Shown here piece after piece: positions 6,839 to 13,097 of a stretch of 13,097 nucleotides of DNA. The stretch is from Clostridia bacterium (GTDB taxonomy: Bacteria; Bacillota_A; Clostridia; Lachnospirales; Cellulosilyticaceae), in the NCBI GenBank assembly GCA_029239935.1, contig JARBTY010000066.1, positions 1 to 13,097 of the forward strand. The letters run 5' to 3'. The translations under genes and the position numbers were made by a program. Under the pieces are notes generated by a model that saw nothing but the letters and a program-made list of their open reading frames with translations, ran no database searches and was not told where the DNA came from. The first letter of the stretch is position 1. Each line of letters begins with the position of its first letter.

Positions 6839-6846
6839 GCTATAAT
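6839..6846 (+). promoter_or_regulatory. Extended -10 promoter of the AraC-type gene
   Basis: TGCTATAAT fits the extended -10 pattern (TG, one base, TATAAT at 6841-6846). The -35 region is weak (best TTTATT with a 16-bp spacer), as is common with extended -10 sites. Confidence 0.6.
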
Positions 6847-6875
6847 AATTTAAAACAAAGAAAGGAAGTGTCGCC

Positions 6876-7739
6876 ATGGCTTCTGACGAGATAAGTCTGG
6901 ATAAAAAAAAGGGCTACCTAGAGGAAGATTTTCTTTTCTTCCATCTGAAGGATGCCCGCTATTTCGATTTTCAGTTTCACTATCATGACTTTCATAAACT
7001 TGTCATTTTTTTATCGGGTGATGTCACCTATTTGATAGAAGGAAAGTTTTATAAATTAAGACCTTGGGATATGCTCTTCGTTTCTAATACTGACTTTCAT
7101 AAAGCTATTATTTCTTCTCACTCAATGTATGAACGCATTATCCTATGGATCAAACCTAGTTTTGTTGAAAAATATACCTATGAAACCTGCAACCTTTTAA
7201 CTTGTTTTGAAGAAGCTTCAAAATTTAGAAACAGTTTACTGCGCCTAGATAGTTCTTCTCAAAAAATCCTTAAGCCCATCTTAGCAAAACTTGAAAAGGC
7301 CTCGAAAGATACAGGCTTTGGCAGTGACATCCTTAAAAATGCCTCTTTCCTGGAACTTATTGTATGGCTCAACAGACTTTTTCTAAATAGTGAAGAAAAA
7401 GAAAATATAGTTGATATTGCTTATGACACACGGATTCAGCAGGTATTAAATTACATTAACGCCGACCTTAAAAAAAGTTTATCTATTGAACACCTGTCCA
7501 ACCAGTTCTTTCTTAATAAATATTATCTGATGCACCTTTTTAAAGAGCAGACTGGTTACTCCATTCACCAGTATATACAGAAAAAAAGATTGTTGCTTGC
7601 TTCTTTACTGCTCAAAGAAGGCAAACAAGCCACAGAAGTTTGCTCCTCCTGTGGCTTTGGTGACTATTCTAGTTTTATACGGGCCTTCAAAAAGGAGTTT
7701 GGTCTTTCTCCTAAAAAGTACTATGAATCCAGCTTATAG
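6876..7739 (+). CDS. AraC-family transcriptional regulator with cupin-like sensor domain
   Basis: This is a one-component regulator of 287 aa. The N-terminal half is a cupin-like sensing domain (HYHDFHKLVIFLSGDVTYLI at about 35-54, then LRPWDMLFV at 61-69). The C-terminal hundred residues carry the two AraC helix-turn-helices: the first at about 203-226 (SIEHLSNQFFLNKYYLMHLF) and the second at about 251-275 (VCSSCGFGDYSSFIRAFKK), ending in FGLSPKKYY. The ATG follows GGAAG by 7 bases. It is divergent from dapA and convergent with the symporter gene, whose stop codon overlaps its last codons by 6 bp. Likely targets are dapA-hydrolase or the symporter; the ligand is unknown. Confidence 0.93.
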   Translation: MASDEISLDKKKGYLEEDFLFFHLKDARYFDFQFHYHDFHKLVIFLSGDVTYLIEGKFYKLRPWDMLFVSNTDFHKAIISSHSMYERIILWIKPSFVEKYTYETCNLLTCFEEASKFRNSLLRLDSSSQKILKPILAKLEKASKDTGFGSDILKNASFLELIVWLNRLFLNSEEKENIVDIAYDTRIQQVLNYINADLKKSLSIEHLSNQFFLNKYYLMHLFKEQTGYSIHQYIQKKRLLLASLLLKEGKQATEVCSSCGFGDYSSFIRAFKKEFGLSPKKYYESSL

Positions 7740-9086
7740 GGTTAAGAGACCTAATGCTGATAAAACAGAGGTCACTAGTATGGCAACAATACACATTGGT
7801 GCAATATACTTGATCATCACTGTAAAGACTTTTTCTCTTTTAAAATCAGAAGAGATTTTGATTTCATCAGAGATTACTTTTACCTTGATAACATACCCTA
7901 TGAAAATACAGGTCAGTAATGCACCAATAGGCATAAGTACTGCATTTGTAATAAAGTCCATAAAATCCAAAAATGGCATATTTAGTATTTTAAAACCACT
8001 CCAAATACCATTTCCTAAAGAAGAAGGTATGCCAAGCACAACTGCTGTAACAGCCACTAAAATAGAGGCTTTCTTTCTTTCTAACTTAAACTGGTCACAC
8101 ACTGTAGAAACAACTGCTTCCATAAGAGATATAGAAGAAGTAAGGGCTGCAAAAAGTACAAGTAAAAAGAATACACTGCCTACTAGAGTGCTCATACCCA
8201 TCGTATTAAATACTTTTGGAAGGGTTACAAACATCAGTCCTGGACCAGCATTAAGTGCTGCTTCATCTCCGCCTGAAAAAGCAAATACAGCTGGTATAAT
8301 CATAAAACCAGCCAATATCGCAATCCCTGAGTCAAAAAGCTCTATCTGTTTTACTGATTTTTCAAGATCATCATCTTTTTTCAAATACGATCCATAGGTT
8401 ATCATAATACCCATAGCCAAAGATAAAGAATAAAACATCTGACCTAGCGCTGCTAATACTGACTGTATAGAAAAACGTGAAAAATCAGGTATTAAGAAAT
8501 ACTTTACACCTTCCATTGCTCCAGGCAGCGTAACAGAATAGATTGCCACAATAACTGAAAGAAGAATCAGCACTGGCATTAATACCTTACTGGCTTTTTC
8601 AATCCCATCTTTTACACCTTTTAAAACAACCGCTAATGTCGCTAAAACAAATAAAATCTGCCATAGAACCGGTTCTACAGGTGAAGCAATAAATCCTGTA
8701 AAAAATGTATCTTGCGCTGCACTTGCTTGTCCTCCTGTTAAGAAAGTAACGAAATATTTAATCACCCATCCGCCAATAACACTGTAATAAGGCAAGATTA
8801 AAAAAGCTACAAGTGATGCTATAACACCTATAAATCCATATTTCTTATTGAGGGCTGTGTAAGCACCAATTGGGCTTAATTGGGTTTTTCTCCCTATTGC
8901 AATTTCTGCTGTCATAATCGCAAATCCAAAAGTTACGACAAAAAAAACGTACATTAGCAAAAATAATCCCCCGCCGTACTTTGCTGCCAGATATGGGAAC
9001 CTCCAAATATTCCCAAGTCCTACAGCTGATCCTGCTGCTGCCAGCACGAATCCAAGCTTACTCGAAAACTCACTCCTGTTGTTCAT
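7734..9086 (-). CDS. Sodium-dependent transporter, NSS family (LeuT fold)
   Basis: This is an inner-membrane secondary transporter that imports a small solute, usually an amino acid, with sodium. The TM1 hallmark AGSAVGLGNIWRFPY covers residues 18-32, with Asn26 matching the sodium-site Asn27 of LeuT. TM6 has LGQMFYSLSLAMGIMITYGS (214-233) and TM8 has ALTSSISLMEA, where Thr316-Ser317 match LeuT Thr354-Ser355 of the second sodium site. The 450 residues and about 11 spans are typical of bacterial NSS proteins such as MhsT and Tyt1. LeuT Asn21 is Ser20 here. The ATG follows AAGGAG by 6 bases. It is a single-gene unit with its own promoter. The final residue pair could vary in substrate choice; I cannot name the amino acid. 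Confidence 0.95.
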   Translation of the reverse strand: MNNRSEFSSKLGFVLAAAGSAVGLGNIWRFPYLAAKYGGGLFLLMYVFFVVTFGFAIMTAEIAIGRKTQLSPIGAYTALNKKYGFIGVIASLVAFLILPYYSVIGGWVIKYFVTFLTGGQASAAQDTFFTGFIASPVEPVLWQILFVLATLAVVLKGVKDGIEKASKVLMPVLILLSVIVAIYSVTLPGAMEGVKYFLIPDFSRFSIQSVLAALGQMFYSLSLAMGIMITYGSYLKKDDDLEKSVKQIELFDSGIAILAGFMIIPAVFAFSGGDEAALNAGPGLMFVTLPKVFNTMGMSTLVGSVFFLLVLFAALTSSISLMEAVVSTVCDQFKLERKKASILVAVTAVVLGIPSSLGNGIWSGFKILNMPFLDFMDFITNAVLMPIGALLTCIFIGYVIKVKVISDEIKISSDFKREKVFTVMIKYIAPMCIVAILVTSVLSALGLLTL

Positions 9087-9124
9087 ACTTATCTCCTTAA
9101 TCTAGTAAAAATTTATCAGCTGTT

Positions 9125-9152
9125 ATTATAACATTAAATAATGAATTATCAA
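9125..9152 (-). promoter_or_regulatory. Promoter of the NSS symporter gene
   Basis: On the minus strand TTGATA (9147-9152), a 16-bp spacer and TATAAT (9125-9130), the latter preceded by TGT, which gives an extended -10. The leader to the start codon is about 30 bases. Confidence 0.75.
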
Positions 9153-9156
9153 ATAC

Positions 9157-9193
9157 TTGACAAGGAGAATAGTTCACATAAATCATTTGTCAA
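9157..9193. promoter_or_regulatory. Split inverted repeat upstream of the symporter promoter
   Basis: TTGACAA (9157-9163) and its exact complement TTGTCAA (9187-9193) are centred 30 bp apart, about three helical turns, at roughly -42 and -72 from the predicted start. This is a plausible binding site for an activator of the symporter gene. It also resembles an isolated -35 (TTGACA) on the plus strand, but no -10 or gene follows there. Confidence 0.35.
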
Positions 9194-9240
9194 ATAAGTC
9201 TTTTTATTGACTTTCATAGGGTGTAGCTCTTGCTTCAAAA

Positions 9241-9273
9241 CTCAAAAAAATTCTCATTTTGATAATTTTCGAG
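9241..9273 (-). terminator. Possible weak terminator after the aldolase gene
   Basis: Immediately after the stop codon on the minus strand, CTC-AAAATT pairs with AATTTT-GAG across an 11-base loop, with extra T residues in the 3' arm and a TTTTG tail. The stem is AT-rich, so efficiency is doubtful. The rest of the 190-bp gap to the symporter holds its promoter and the split repeat. Confidence 0.4.
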
Positions 9274-9276
9274 GTG

Positions 9277-9954
9277 TTATAACCCTACCATTGTGACTCC
9301 TTTAGAGGTAATACTTTCAAAATCCTCTATAAAATCCATAACCGCCTTATCTGTTAAAGGATGGTAAAGCAGCTGTTCTATCAGCTCTGGTGCTATGGTT
9401 ACAGCTGAAGCTCCTTCTTCTGCCAGCTTTAGAATCTGTTCTACATTTTTGAAGCTGGCTGCTAATACCTGTGCCTTACTATTCATACCTCCTAATATAG
9501 TGTGAATAGCCAAGGCTACCTGCACACCGTGAGCTCCAATCATATCCAATCTGTTAACATAAGGTGCTACGAATGCGGCACCTGCCTTTGCTGCTATTAC
9601 AGCCTGCATAGGGGTATAGACAGCAGTAGCTGTTATATGTACATCTCGTCTATTTAACTCCTTCATGGCTTTTATACCTTCTTGGGTTACAGGTATTTTG
9701 ATAAAGAGCTCTTTTCCAAGTTTTTCTCTCATATACTCAGCTTCTTTTATCATTTCCTCCGCCTTTTGAGATAACACCTGTGCATGCAGTGTCATGTCAT
9801 CTCCTATAACGCTTTTTATGCGCTTAAGCTGCTCCATAGGATGAGCTTTTTCCCGTGCCAAAAGCGTGGGATTGGTGGTCACGCCATCTACTGGAAATTT
9901 TGTCACAATTTCTGTTATAGCTTGTATGTTTGCTGTATCAATATAAATCTTCAT
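9277..9954 (-). CDS. fsa: Fructose-6-phosphate aldolase (FSA-type, transaldolase-like)
   Basis: This is a cytoplasmic class I aldolase of 225 aa that makes or cleaves sugar phosphates through a dihydroxyacetone-lysine Schiff base. The start is set at the ATG at 9954, which follows GGAGG by 8 bases and gives the family N-terminus MKIYIDTAN. An ATG at 9981 overlaps the kinase stop (ATGA) and would add nine atypical residues. The Schiff-base lysine is Lys86 in FIKIPVT (E. coli FsaA Lys85). FSA is told from its close relative transaldolase TalC by Gln59 and Tyr131; here they are Gln59 (in HAQV) and Tyr132 (in APYVNR), whereas TalC-type enzymes carry Glu and Phe. VTTNPT, TATAVY and VLAASFKN are the family motifs. 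It is the last gene of the gntR-kinase-aldolase operon. Confidence 0.9.
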   Translation of the reverse strand: MKIYIDTANIQAITEIVTKFPVDGVTTNPTLLAREKAHPMEQLKRIKSVIGDDMTLHAQVLSQKAEEMIKEAEYMREKLGKELFIKIPVTQEGIKAMKELNRRDVHITATAVYTPMQAVIAAKAGAAFVAPYVNRLDMIGAHGVQVALAIHTILGGMNSKAQVLAASFKNVEQILKLAEEGASAVTIAPELIEQLLYHPLTDKAVMDFIEDFESITSKGVTMVGL

Positions 9955-9977
9955 AAATCTTTCCTCCTTGTATTCAA

Positions 9978-11495
9978 TCATAATTTTGCCAGTTCATCGT
10001 AGGCATTAACCAGGGCATGGTAACACGATTCAAAAACAGGGTATATTGTTTTATATTTTTCTCTGTTTTCTGTAATAGGCTCAAGCTGATTTTCTACCTT
10101 GAGAAACCTATGAATGGCTTCAAAGTTTTCAAATAGTCCTGCTCCAACCCCAGCCGTTATAGCTGCTCCCATAGAAGTTGCCTCTTCTAAATAATTAGGT
10201 TTTAAAATCGGTATGCCATAAATATCTGCCATCATCTGCCGCCATAATTCGCTCTGTGCTCCCCCACCTATAACCAGCATCTCTTTGATAACAACATGCT
10301 CTCTAAAAGCTTCTAAAATAGTATTAAGATTGAAAATAACCCCTTCTGCTACCGAACGAAACATATCTTCCCGTTTGCTTTCCATCTTAAGTCCTATAAA
10401 GGCCCCCCTTGCATTCACATTCCATCTAGGGCTTCTTTCTCCTAAAAGGTATGGTAAATAAATAATCCCATTGGCTCCTGCCGGGGACTGTCTAACCTTT
10501 TCGTTAATAAGATCATACGCACTTACTCCCTTGTCTTTAGCCTCAATATTTTCATGCAATGCCAATTCCCTTTTTAACCAACTGTAAGACGCCCCTGCTG
10601 CCTGCATGGTTCCACAGGGCATGATAAGTCCTGGAATAATATGCGCAAAATTGAAGGTCCTCATTTTTTCGTCATAAATAGGCTTACTGGTGGTCATGGC
10701 AATCCATGCAGAAGACCCCATACAACTATAGGTATCTCCTTCATGAATGCAGGCGGCTCCTATTGCTGCACAGGCTCCATCTCCTCCCCCCATGACAATA
10801 GGGGTTCTGGCACACAATCCGGTCTCCTTGGCCGCTTCCATTGTCACCTCGCCTATAATGCGTGTTGAAGCAGCAAGTTTAGGAAATTTATCTATTTCAA
10901 GTCCTGCCGCCTTAATGATTTCCTCTGACCAAGTCATCGTCCTCAAATCTAGCGCATTGGTCCCTGATGCATCAGAGTAGTCTGTAGCAAAACAGCCCGT
11001 TAATTTGAATATTATATAATCTTTACATAGCAGCATTTTATAAGTCCTTTGATAAATATCAGGCTCGTTGTTTTTAACCCACATGAGTTTTTCAATACTA
11101 TAGGCCGGACTGGGTCTATGACCCGTTATCTTATAAAACCGTTCCATTCCTATTTGTTTTATAAGCTCCTCCGTTTCCTTTTCTGCTCTTTGATCTGCCC
11201 AAATAATAGCTGGACGCAGCGGTAGTCCTTTATGATCTACACATACACATCCTTGCATCTGCCCACTGAAGGACACTGCTGCAATAGTTTTGGGATCTAT
11301 AGCCTCTACTATAGCTTTTGTCGTCTCTGCCACAGCCCTCCACCACATATCCGGATCTTGTTCTGCCCAGGTACTATTAAAAAAGTTGGTATTATAATTG
11401 TAGACTGCCTTTTTAACCAACTGTCCTTCTGTTGTATATAAGGTTGCTTTATTCCCAGATGTCCCTAAATCATGGGCCAATAAATATTTTTTCAT
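9978..11495 (-). CDS. FGGY-family carbohydrate kinase (xylulokinase-like)
   Basis: This is a cytoplasmic ATP-dependent sugar kinase of 505 aa. The N-terminal phosphate loop DLGTSGNK (9-16), EQDPDMWW (45-52), FSGQMQG (76-82), WADQR (99-103), GGGDGA (236-241) with the catalytic Asp239, LPYLLGERSP (347-356) and IGGGAQSELWRQ (409-420) are the full set of FGGY signatures, closest in style to xylulokinase. E. coli XylB contacts xylulose through Met77-His78 and Asp233-Asn234; here the His is Gln81 and the Asn is Gly240, so another ketose or polyol is possible. The ATG at 11495 follows AAGGAGG; an upstream in-frame ATG at 11558 lies inside gntR and would add 21 basic residues. The gene is 40 bp after gntR and touches the aldolase gene. 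Confidence 0.92.
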   Translation of the reverse strand: MKKYLLAHDLGTSGNKATLYTTEGQLVKKAVYNYNTNFFNSTWAEQDPDMWWRAVAETTKAIVEAIDPKTIAAVSFSGQMQGCVCVDHKGLPLRPAIIWADQRAEKETEELIKQIGMERFYKITGHRPSPAYSIEKLMWVKNNEPDIYQRTYKMLLCKDYIIFKLTGCFATDYSDASGTNALDLRTMTWSEEIIKAAGLEIDKFPKLAASTRIIGEVTMEAAKETGLCARTPIVMGGGDGACAAIGAACIHEGDTYSCMGSSAWIAMTTSKPIYDEKMRTFNFAHIIPGLIMPCGTMQAAGASYSWLKRELALHENIEAKDKGVSAYDLINEKVRQSPAGANGIIYLPYLLGERSPRWNVNARGAFIGLKMESKREDMFRSVAEGVIFNLNTILEAFREHVVIKEMLVIGGGAQSELWRQMMADIYGIPILKPNYLEEATSMGAAITAGVGAGLFENFEAIHRFLKVENQLEPITENREKYKTIYPVFESCYHALVNAYDELAKL

Positions 11496-11535
11496 ACGCT
11501 CCTCCTTGTCTCGGTTTTTTCTCTTTATAAAGGCG

Positions 11536-12285
11536 TTATAAATTAACCTGCGTTTCAACTACAAATAGATTTCTGTCTCCTCTGTATTTTGCAATTGTAT
11601 ACTCAATTACTTGCTCCTTACTGTTAACTGCAGTAGTTCTAATAATTTGAATAGCATCCCCTTTCGTGATTTTGAGACTTTTGGCAGTTCCCTCCCCTGC
11701 CACTACCGCTTCTATAGTTCTTTTTGCTTTAGTAATTCTTGTTGCTGGATACTTGGACAAAATCTGATACAGGGATTCTTCCCGCATATTATGCTCCAGT
11801 ACAAAGGCACATATTTCGTAAGGCATATAGGTCTTGGCTAGCACAATAGGTTCTGCATCAATAAGTCTCAGCCTCACGAGTTCAATGACCTTGGCCCCTT
11901 TTTGAAGACCTAATTCTTTAGCTATAGCTAAATTAGCTTTTGTAATATGAAAAGTTATGACTTCCGTCGTAGGATTCATCCCTATTTTATTCATCTGCTC
12001 TTTATAAGTCTCTATCCTGTTAATATACTGCTGTGTAATCTTTGGTTTTGAGACAAAGGTGCCTTTTCCCTTCTGCCTCGACAAATAGTTTTCATTAACT
12101 AATTCTGTCATTGCTTGACGAACAGTTGCCCTACTGACTTGATAACTATTCATAAATTCATTTTCTGTAGGCAGGCAATCACCTGCCTCTAACTTACCGC
12201 TCAAAATTTCGTTTAATATAATTTCCTTTAACTGATAATATAATGGTATAGGTGTATCTCTTTTTAATAAGCCCTTTAAAAGCAT
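11536..12285 (-). CDS. GntR-family regulator, HutC/UTRA subfamily
   Basis: This is a DNA-binding repressor or activator of 249 aa with an N-terminal winged helix (residues 1-80; LPTENEFMNSYQVSRATVRQ at 38-57, then KGKGTFV) and a C-terminal UTRA ligand domain (about 95-245; VIELVRLRLIDAEPIVLAKTYMP marks its start). UTRA regulators commonly bind sugar phosphates or other small molecules. As first gene of the operon it most likely senses the substrate or product of the kinase and the aldolase. The ATG follows GGAG by 7 bases. The promoter and repeated candidate operators are just upstream, which suggests autoregulation. Confidence 0.94.
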   Translation of the reverse strand: MLLKGLLKRDTPIPLYYQLKEIILNEILSGKLEAGDCLPTENEFMNSYQVSRATVRQAMTELVNENYLSRQKGKGTFVSKPKITQQYINRIETYKEQMNKIGMNPTTEVITFHITKANLAIAKELGLQKGAKVIELVRLRLIDAEPIVLAKTYMPYEICAFVLEHNMREESLYQILSKYPATRITKAKRTIEAVVAGEGTAKSLKITKGDAIQIIRTTAVNSKEQVIEYTIAKYRGDRNLFVVETQVNL

Positions 12286-12330
12286 TTACAGTCTCCTTTC
12301 TTTAAATAATAACTAATAAGTGATATAATT

Positions 12331-12365
12331 TATCATAATGTTATAATATCATAATGTCCGTACAT
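12331..12365. promoter_or_regulatory. Candidate GntR operators in the gntR leader
   Basis: TATCATAATGT occurs twice in direct orientation (12331-12341 and 12347-12357), 16 bp apart, and the second copy runs into the dyad ATGT-N4-ACAT (12354-12365). Measured from the predicted start of transcription (about 12361) they cover about -5 to +31, where a bound repressor would block transcription. An imperfect dyad TGATA-N5-TATCA overlaps the first copy (12321-12335). Confidence 0.5.
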
Positions 12366-12367
12366 TT

Positions 12368-12397
12368 AGTATAAAACTAACCTTATCTATATGTCAA
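12368..12397 (-). promoter_or_regulatory. Promoter of the gntR-kinase-aldolase operon
   Basis: On the minus strand TTGACA (12392-12397), an 18-bp spacer, and TATACT (12368-12373), one base from consensus. The leader is about 75 bases and holds the candidate operators. Confidence 0.8.
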
Positions 12398-12440
12398 CCT
12401 TACAATTTTTATTCCCCCAAATGTCTCTACCTTACTATTT

Positions 12441-12475
12441 GCACCGCTGTCCACCACCCGCAGCAGGCTGCTTTT
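12441..12475. other. GC-rich patch with small hairpin after the HD-GYP gene
   Basis: Some 30 bp of about 65-70% GC stand out in an AT-rich gap. GCAG-CAGG-CTGC (12461-12472) can form a short hairpin followed by TTTTTT on the plus strand. On the minus strand, where the HD-GYP gene ends, no U-tract follows, so it is not an obvious terminator of that gene. The rest of the 190-bp gap holds the gntR promoter and operators. Confidence 0.4.
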
Positions 12476-13075
12476 TTAGCGTTCCCACTTTTTCCACAGC
12501 TTTTCTGCAGCCTCTACCGCCACTGGATCAAATTGTATGCCTTTGTTTAAGATGATCTCTTCCATGCAGTCATCCCATGACATGGCCTTCCGGTAAGGTC
12601 TAGCCGAAGTCATTGCATCAATACCGTCAGCAAGGCCAATAAGCCGTGATCCCAAAGGAATCTTATCTTTTTCAAGCCCACTCGGATAACCCTTCCCATC
12701 CCATCTTTCATGGTGGTGAAAAACCATCTTGGCAATCTTATGGAGCTGTTTGGATTTATATAAGATATTATAACCAATCTCTGGATGCCTTTGTATCTGT
12801 GCCCACTCATGAGGTAAAAGCTTCCCTGCTTTATTCAAAATGTTTTCTGGTATCCCCATCTTCCCTATGTCATGTAAATGCGCTGCAATATGTATATCTT
12901 CAAGCTTTGATCCTTTTACGCCTACCACCCTTGCCAAATCAAAGGTCATATCTGCTACCCTTGAAGAATGTCCGCTGGTATACATATCCTTTGCTTCTAA
13001 TGCAGCTGTTAAACACTCAATAACATCATGCAGATGCTGTGCCCTAAAAGCTTTAGAGAGACGATAAAACATCAT
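12476..13075 (-). CDS. Stand-alone HD-GYP domain protein (likely cyclic-di-GMP phosphodiesterase)
   Basis: HD-GYP proteins are metal-dependent phosphodiesterases that degrade cyclic-di-GMP. The 199-aa protein is almost entirely the catalytic domain: YTSGHSSRVA (32-41), the metal pair His68-Asp69 in HLHDIGKMGIP (66-76), His97 in RHPEIG, His120-His122 with ERWDGKGYP (123-131) holding the GYP motif, and LADGIDAMTSARPYR (148-162) with metal ligand Asp150. The usual VYDALTS is GIDAMTS here. No receiver, PAS, GAF or transmembrane domain is attached, so its input signal must come from a partner or be absent. The first ATG follows AGGAGG by about 6 bases at the window edge; a second ATG three bases later is also possible. 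It is transcribed toward gntR but separated from it by the strong gntR promoter. Confidence 0.93.
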   Translation of the reverse strand: MMFYRLSKAFRAQHLHDVIECLTAALEAKDMYTSGHSSRVADMTFDLARVVGVKGSKLEDIHIAAHLHDIGKMGIPENILNKAGKLLPHEWAQIQRHPEIGYNILYKSKQLHKIAKMVFHHHERWDGKGYPSGLEKDKIPLGSRLIGLADGIDAMTSARPYRKAMSWDDCMEEIILNKGIQFDPVAVEAAEKLWKKWER

Positions 13076-13097
13076 TTATCCCCTCCTATGTCTATCT

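Noticed and set aside
7597..8397. A 266-codon open frame on the plus strand through the AraC end and antisense to the symporter
   Set aside because: It starts from TTG without a ribosome site, and most of it is the reverse complement of a well-conserved transporter gene.
9157..9185. TTGACA on the plus strand as a promoter -35
   Set aside because: No -10 lies 16-18 bp downstream and no plus-strand gene follows; it is better explained as half of an inverted repeat.
9955..9981. ATG at 9981 as start of the aldolase, overlapping the kinase stop as ATGA
   Set aside because: The extra nine residues are not part of the family N-terminus, and the next ATG at 9954 has a very strong Shine-Dalgarno site.
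11496..11558. Upstream in-frame ATG for the kinase inside gntR
   Set aside because: It would add 21 basic residues before the phosphate loop, and the ATG at 11495 has AAGGAGG directly upstream.
12646..13023. A 125-codon plus-strand open frame
   Set aside because: It is a shadow of the HD-GYP gene, whose catalytic motifs are all in the opposite strand.

Overview
The window looks like a chromosomal segment of an AT-rich, low-GC Firmicute, most likely a clostridium (Lachnospirales/Clostridiales-like). The reasons are strong AGGAGG-type ribosome binding sites before nearly every gene, short AT-rich intergenic gaps with SigA-type promoters, clostridial gene families (sodium-pump decarboxylase membrane subunits, short MutS2-like ATPase, stand-alone HD-GYP protein) and intrinsic terminators. 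I see no rRNA, tRNA, CRISPR, insertion sequence or phage gene. This placement is inference from style, not from a database match.

Layout. (1) Positions 1-2587: a LysR regulator (minus strand, cut by the window edge at its C-terminus) diverges from a plus-strand operon of two tiny single-span membrane proteins (33 and 48 aa) and a 401-aa OadB/GcdB/MmdB-type beta subunit of a sodium-translocating decarboxylase. A perfect 9-bp-arm dyad sits at about -65 of the operon promoter, where a LysR activator normally binds. No carboxyltransferase or biotin-carrier gene is present here. (2) Positions 2656-4572: a 638-aa MutS2-like ATPase without the usual C-terminal Smr nuclease domain. (3) Positions 4681-4944: a gene-less stretch with a full-consensus promoter (TTGACA, 17 bp, TATAAT), about 230 transcribed bases with hairpins, and a strong intrinsic terminator. 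It is either a small RNA or an attenuating leader of the MutS2-like gene. (4) Positions 4975-6744: dapA and a nitrilase-superfamily hydrolase, probably one transcript. (5) Positions 6876-9086: an AraC-type regulator divergent from dapA, and a convergent NSS-family sodium symporter whose last codons overlap the AraC gene by 6 bp. (6) Positions 9277-12285: a gntR - FGGY sugar kinase - fructose-6-phosphate-aldolase operon with a strong promoter and repeated candidate operators in its leader. (7) Positions 12476-13075: a stand-alone HD-GYP protein, presumably a cyclic-di-GMP phosphodiesterase.

How the parts fit. Most of the window is small, locally regulated metabolic modules: a sodium-coupled membrane decarboxylase remnant or transporter under LysR control, a lysine/diaminopimelate step with a hydrolase of unknown substrate, an amino-acid-type sodium symporter, and a sugar kinase plus DHA-type aldolase under a sugar-phosphate-sensing GntR regulator. 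The items most worth a second look are the promoter-to-terminator RNA unit at 4681-4944, the orphan OadB operon with its two micro-proteins, and the GntR-kinase-aldolase module, whose kinase differs from E. coli XylB at two xylulose-contact positions.
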